A stretch of DNA of 64,000 nucleotides from Zhengitettix transpicula (taxonomy: Eukaryota > Arthropoda > Insecta > Orthoptera > Tetrigidae), in NCBI GenBank assembly GCA_037074705.1, contig CM073591.1, positions 136,951,532 through 137,015,531 on the forward strand, read 5' to 3'. This document shows positions 63,976 to 64,000 of this stretch, piece after piece (the first letter of the stretch is position 1; every line of letters starts with the position of its first letter). A program made the position numbers and the translations under genes. The notes beneath the pieces were generated by a model. The model was not told where the DNA came from, made no database searches, and saw nothing but the letters and a program-made list of their open reading frames with translations.

Positions 63976-64000
63976 AAAATTTTGTGATATGAAAGTAAAA

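Overview
The window looks like nuclear DNA of an insect: AT-rich, spliceosomal introns, dense degenerate retroelements and long (TA)n tracts. The LINE, Penelope-like and SINE debris suggests a hemimetabolous insect (inference; species not recognised).

Layout. (1) Positions 396-52266, plus strand: the last 23 coding exons of a large transmembrane cadherin. They join into one open frame of 1,564 codons plus stop. The first cadherin repeats and signal peptide lie upstream of the window. The product has about 12 extracellular cadherin (EC) repeats, a membrane-proximal region, one membrane helix and a short cytoplasmic tail. The best family guess is insect Cad87A/Cad89D-type non-classical cadherin. 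(2) The introns, up to 8.7 kb, hold almost all the mobile DNA: LINE remnants at 9.0-9.6, 35.9-37.9 and 42-45.7 kb, the last a Jockey-type insertion with a twin-priming-like 5' inversion; Penelope-like remnants at 11.7, 19.3, 24.8, 26.5 and 49 kb; two tRNA-derived SINE families; a 3.5-kb tandem-array element at 31.3-34.8 kb; minisatellites, palindromes and (TA)n tracts with repeats abutting them. (3) Positions 52.7-55.4 kb: intergenic space with a decayed Ty1/copia pol fragment on the minus strand. (4) Positions 55372-63975, minus strand: an uninterrupted reading frame of 2,867 codons encoding a STAND-type protein with two NACHT NTPase modules, three ankyrin-repeat blocks and, between the modules, a zincin-like HELTH motif. 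It converges tail-to-tail with the cadherin gene.

The cadherin is a conventional adhesion/polarity gene expanded by transposons. The NACHT-ankyrin protein is the most unusual item: two P-loop modules in one polypeptide, a possible protease domain between them, and no intron in 8.6 kb beside an intron-rich gene. Nothing suggests the two genes work together. All family assignments were made by eye, without database searches.
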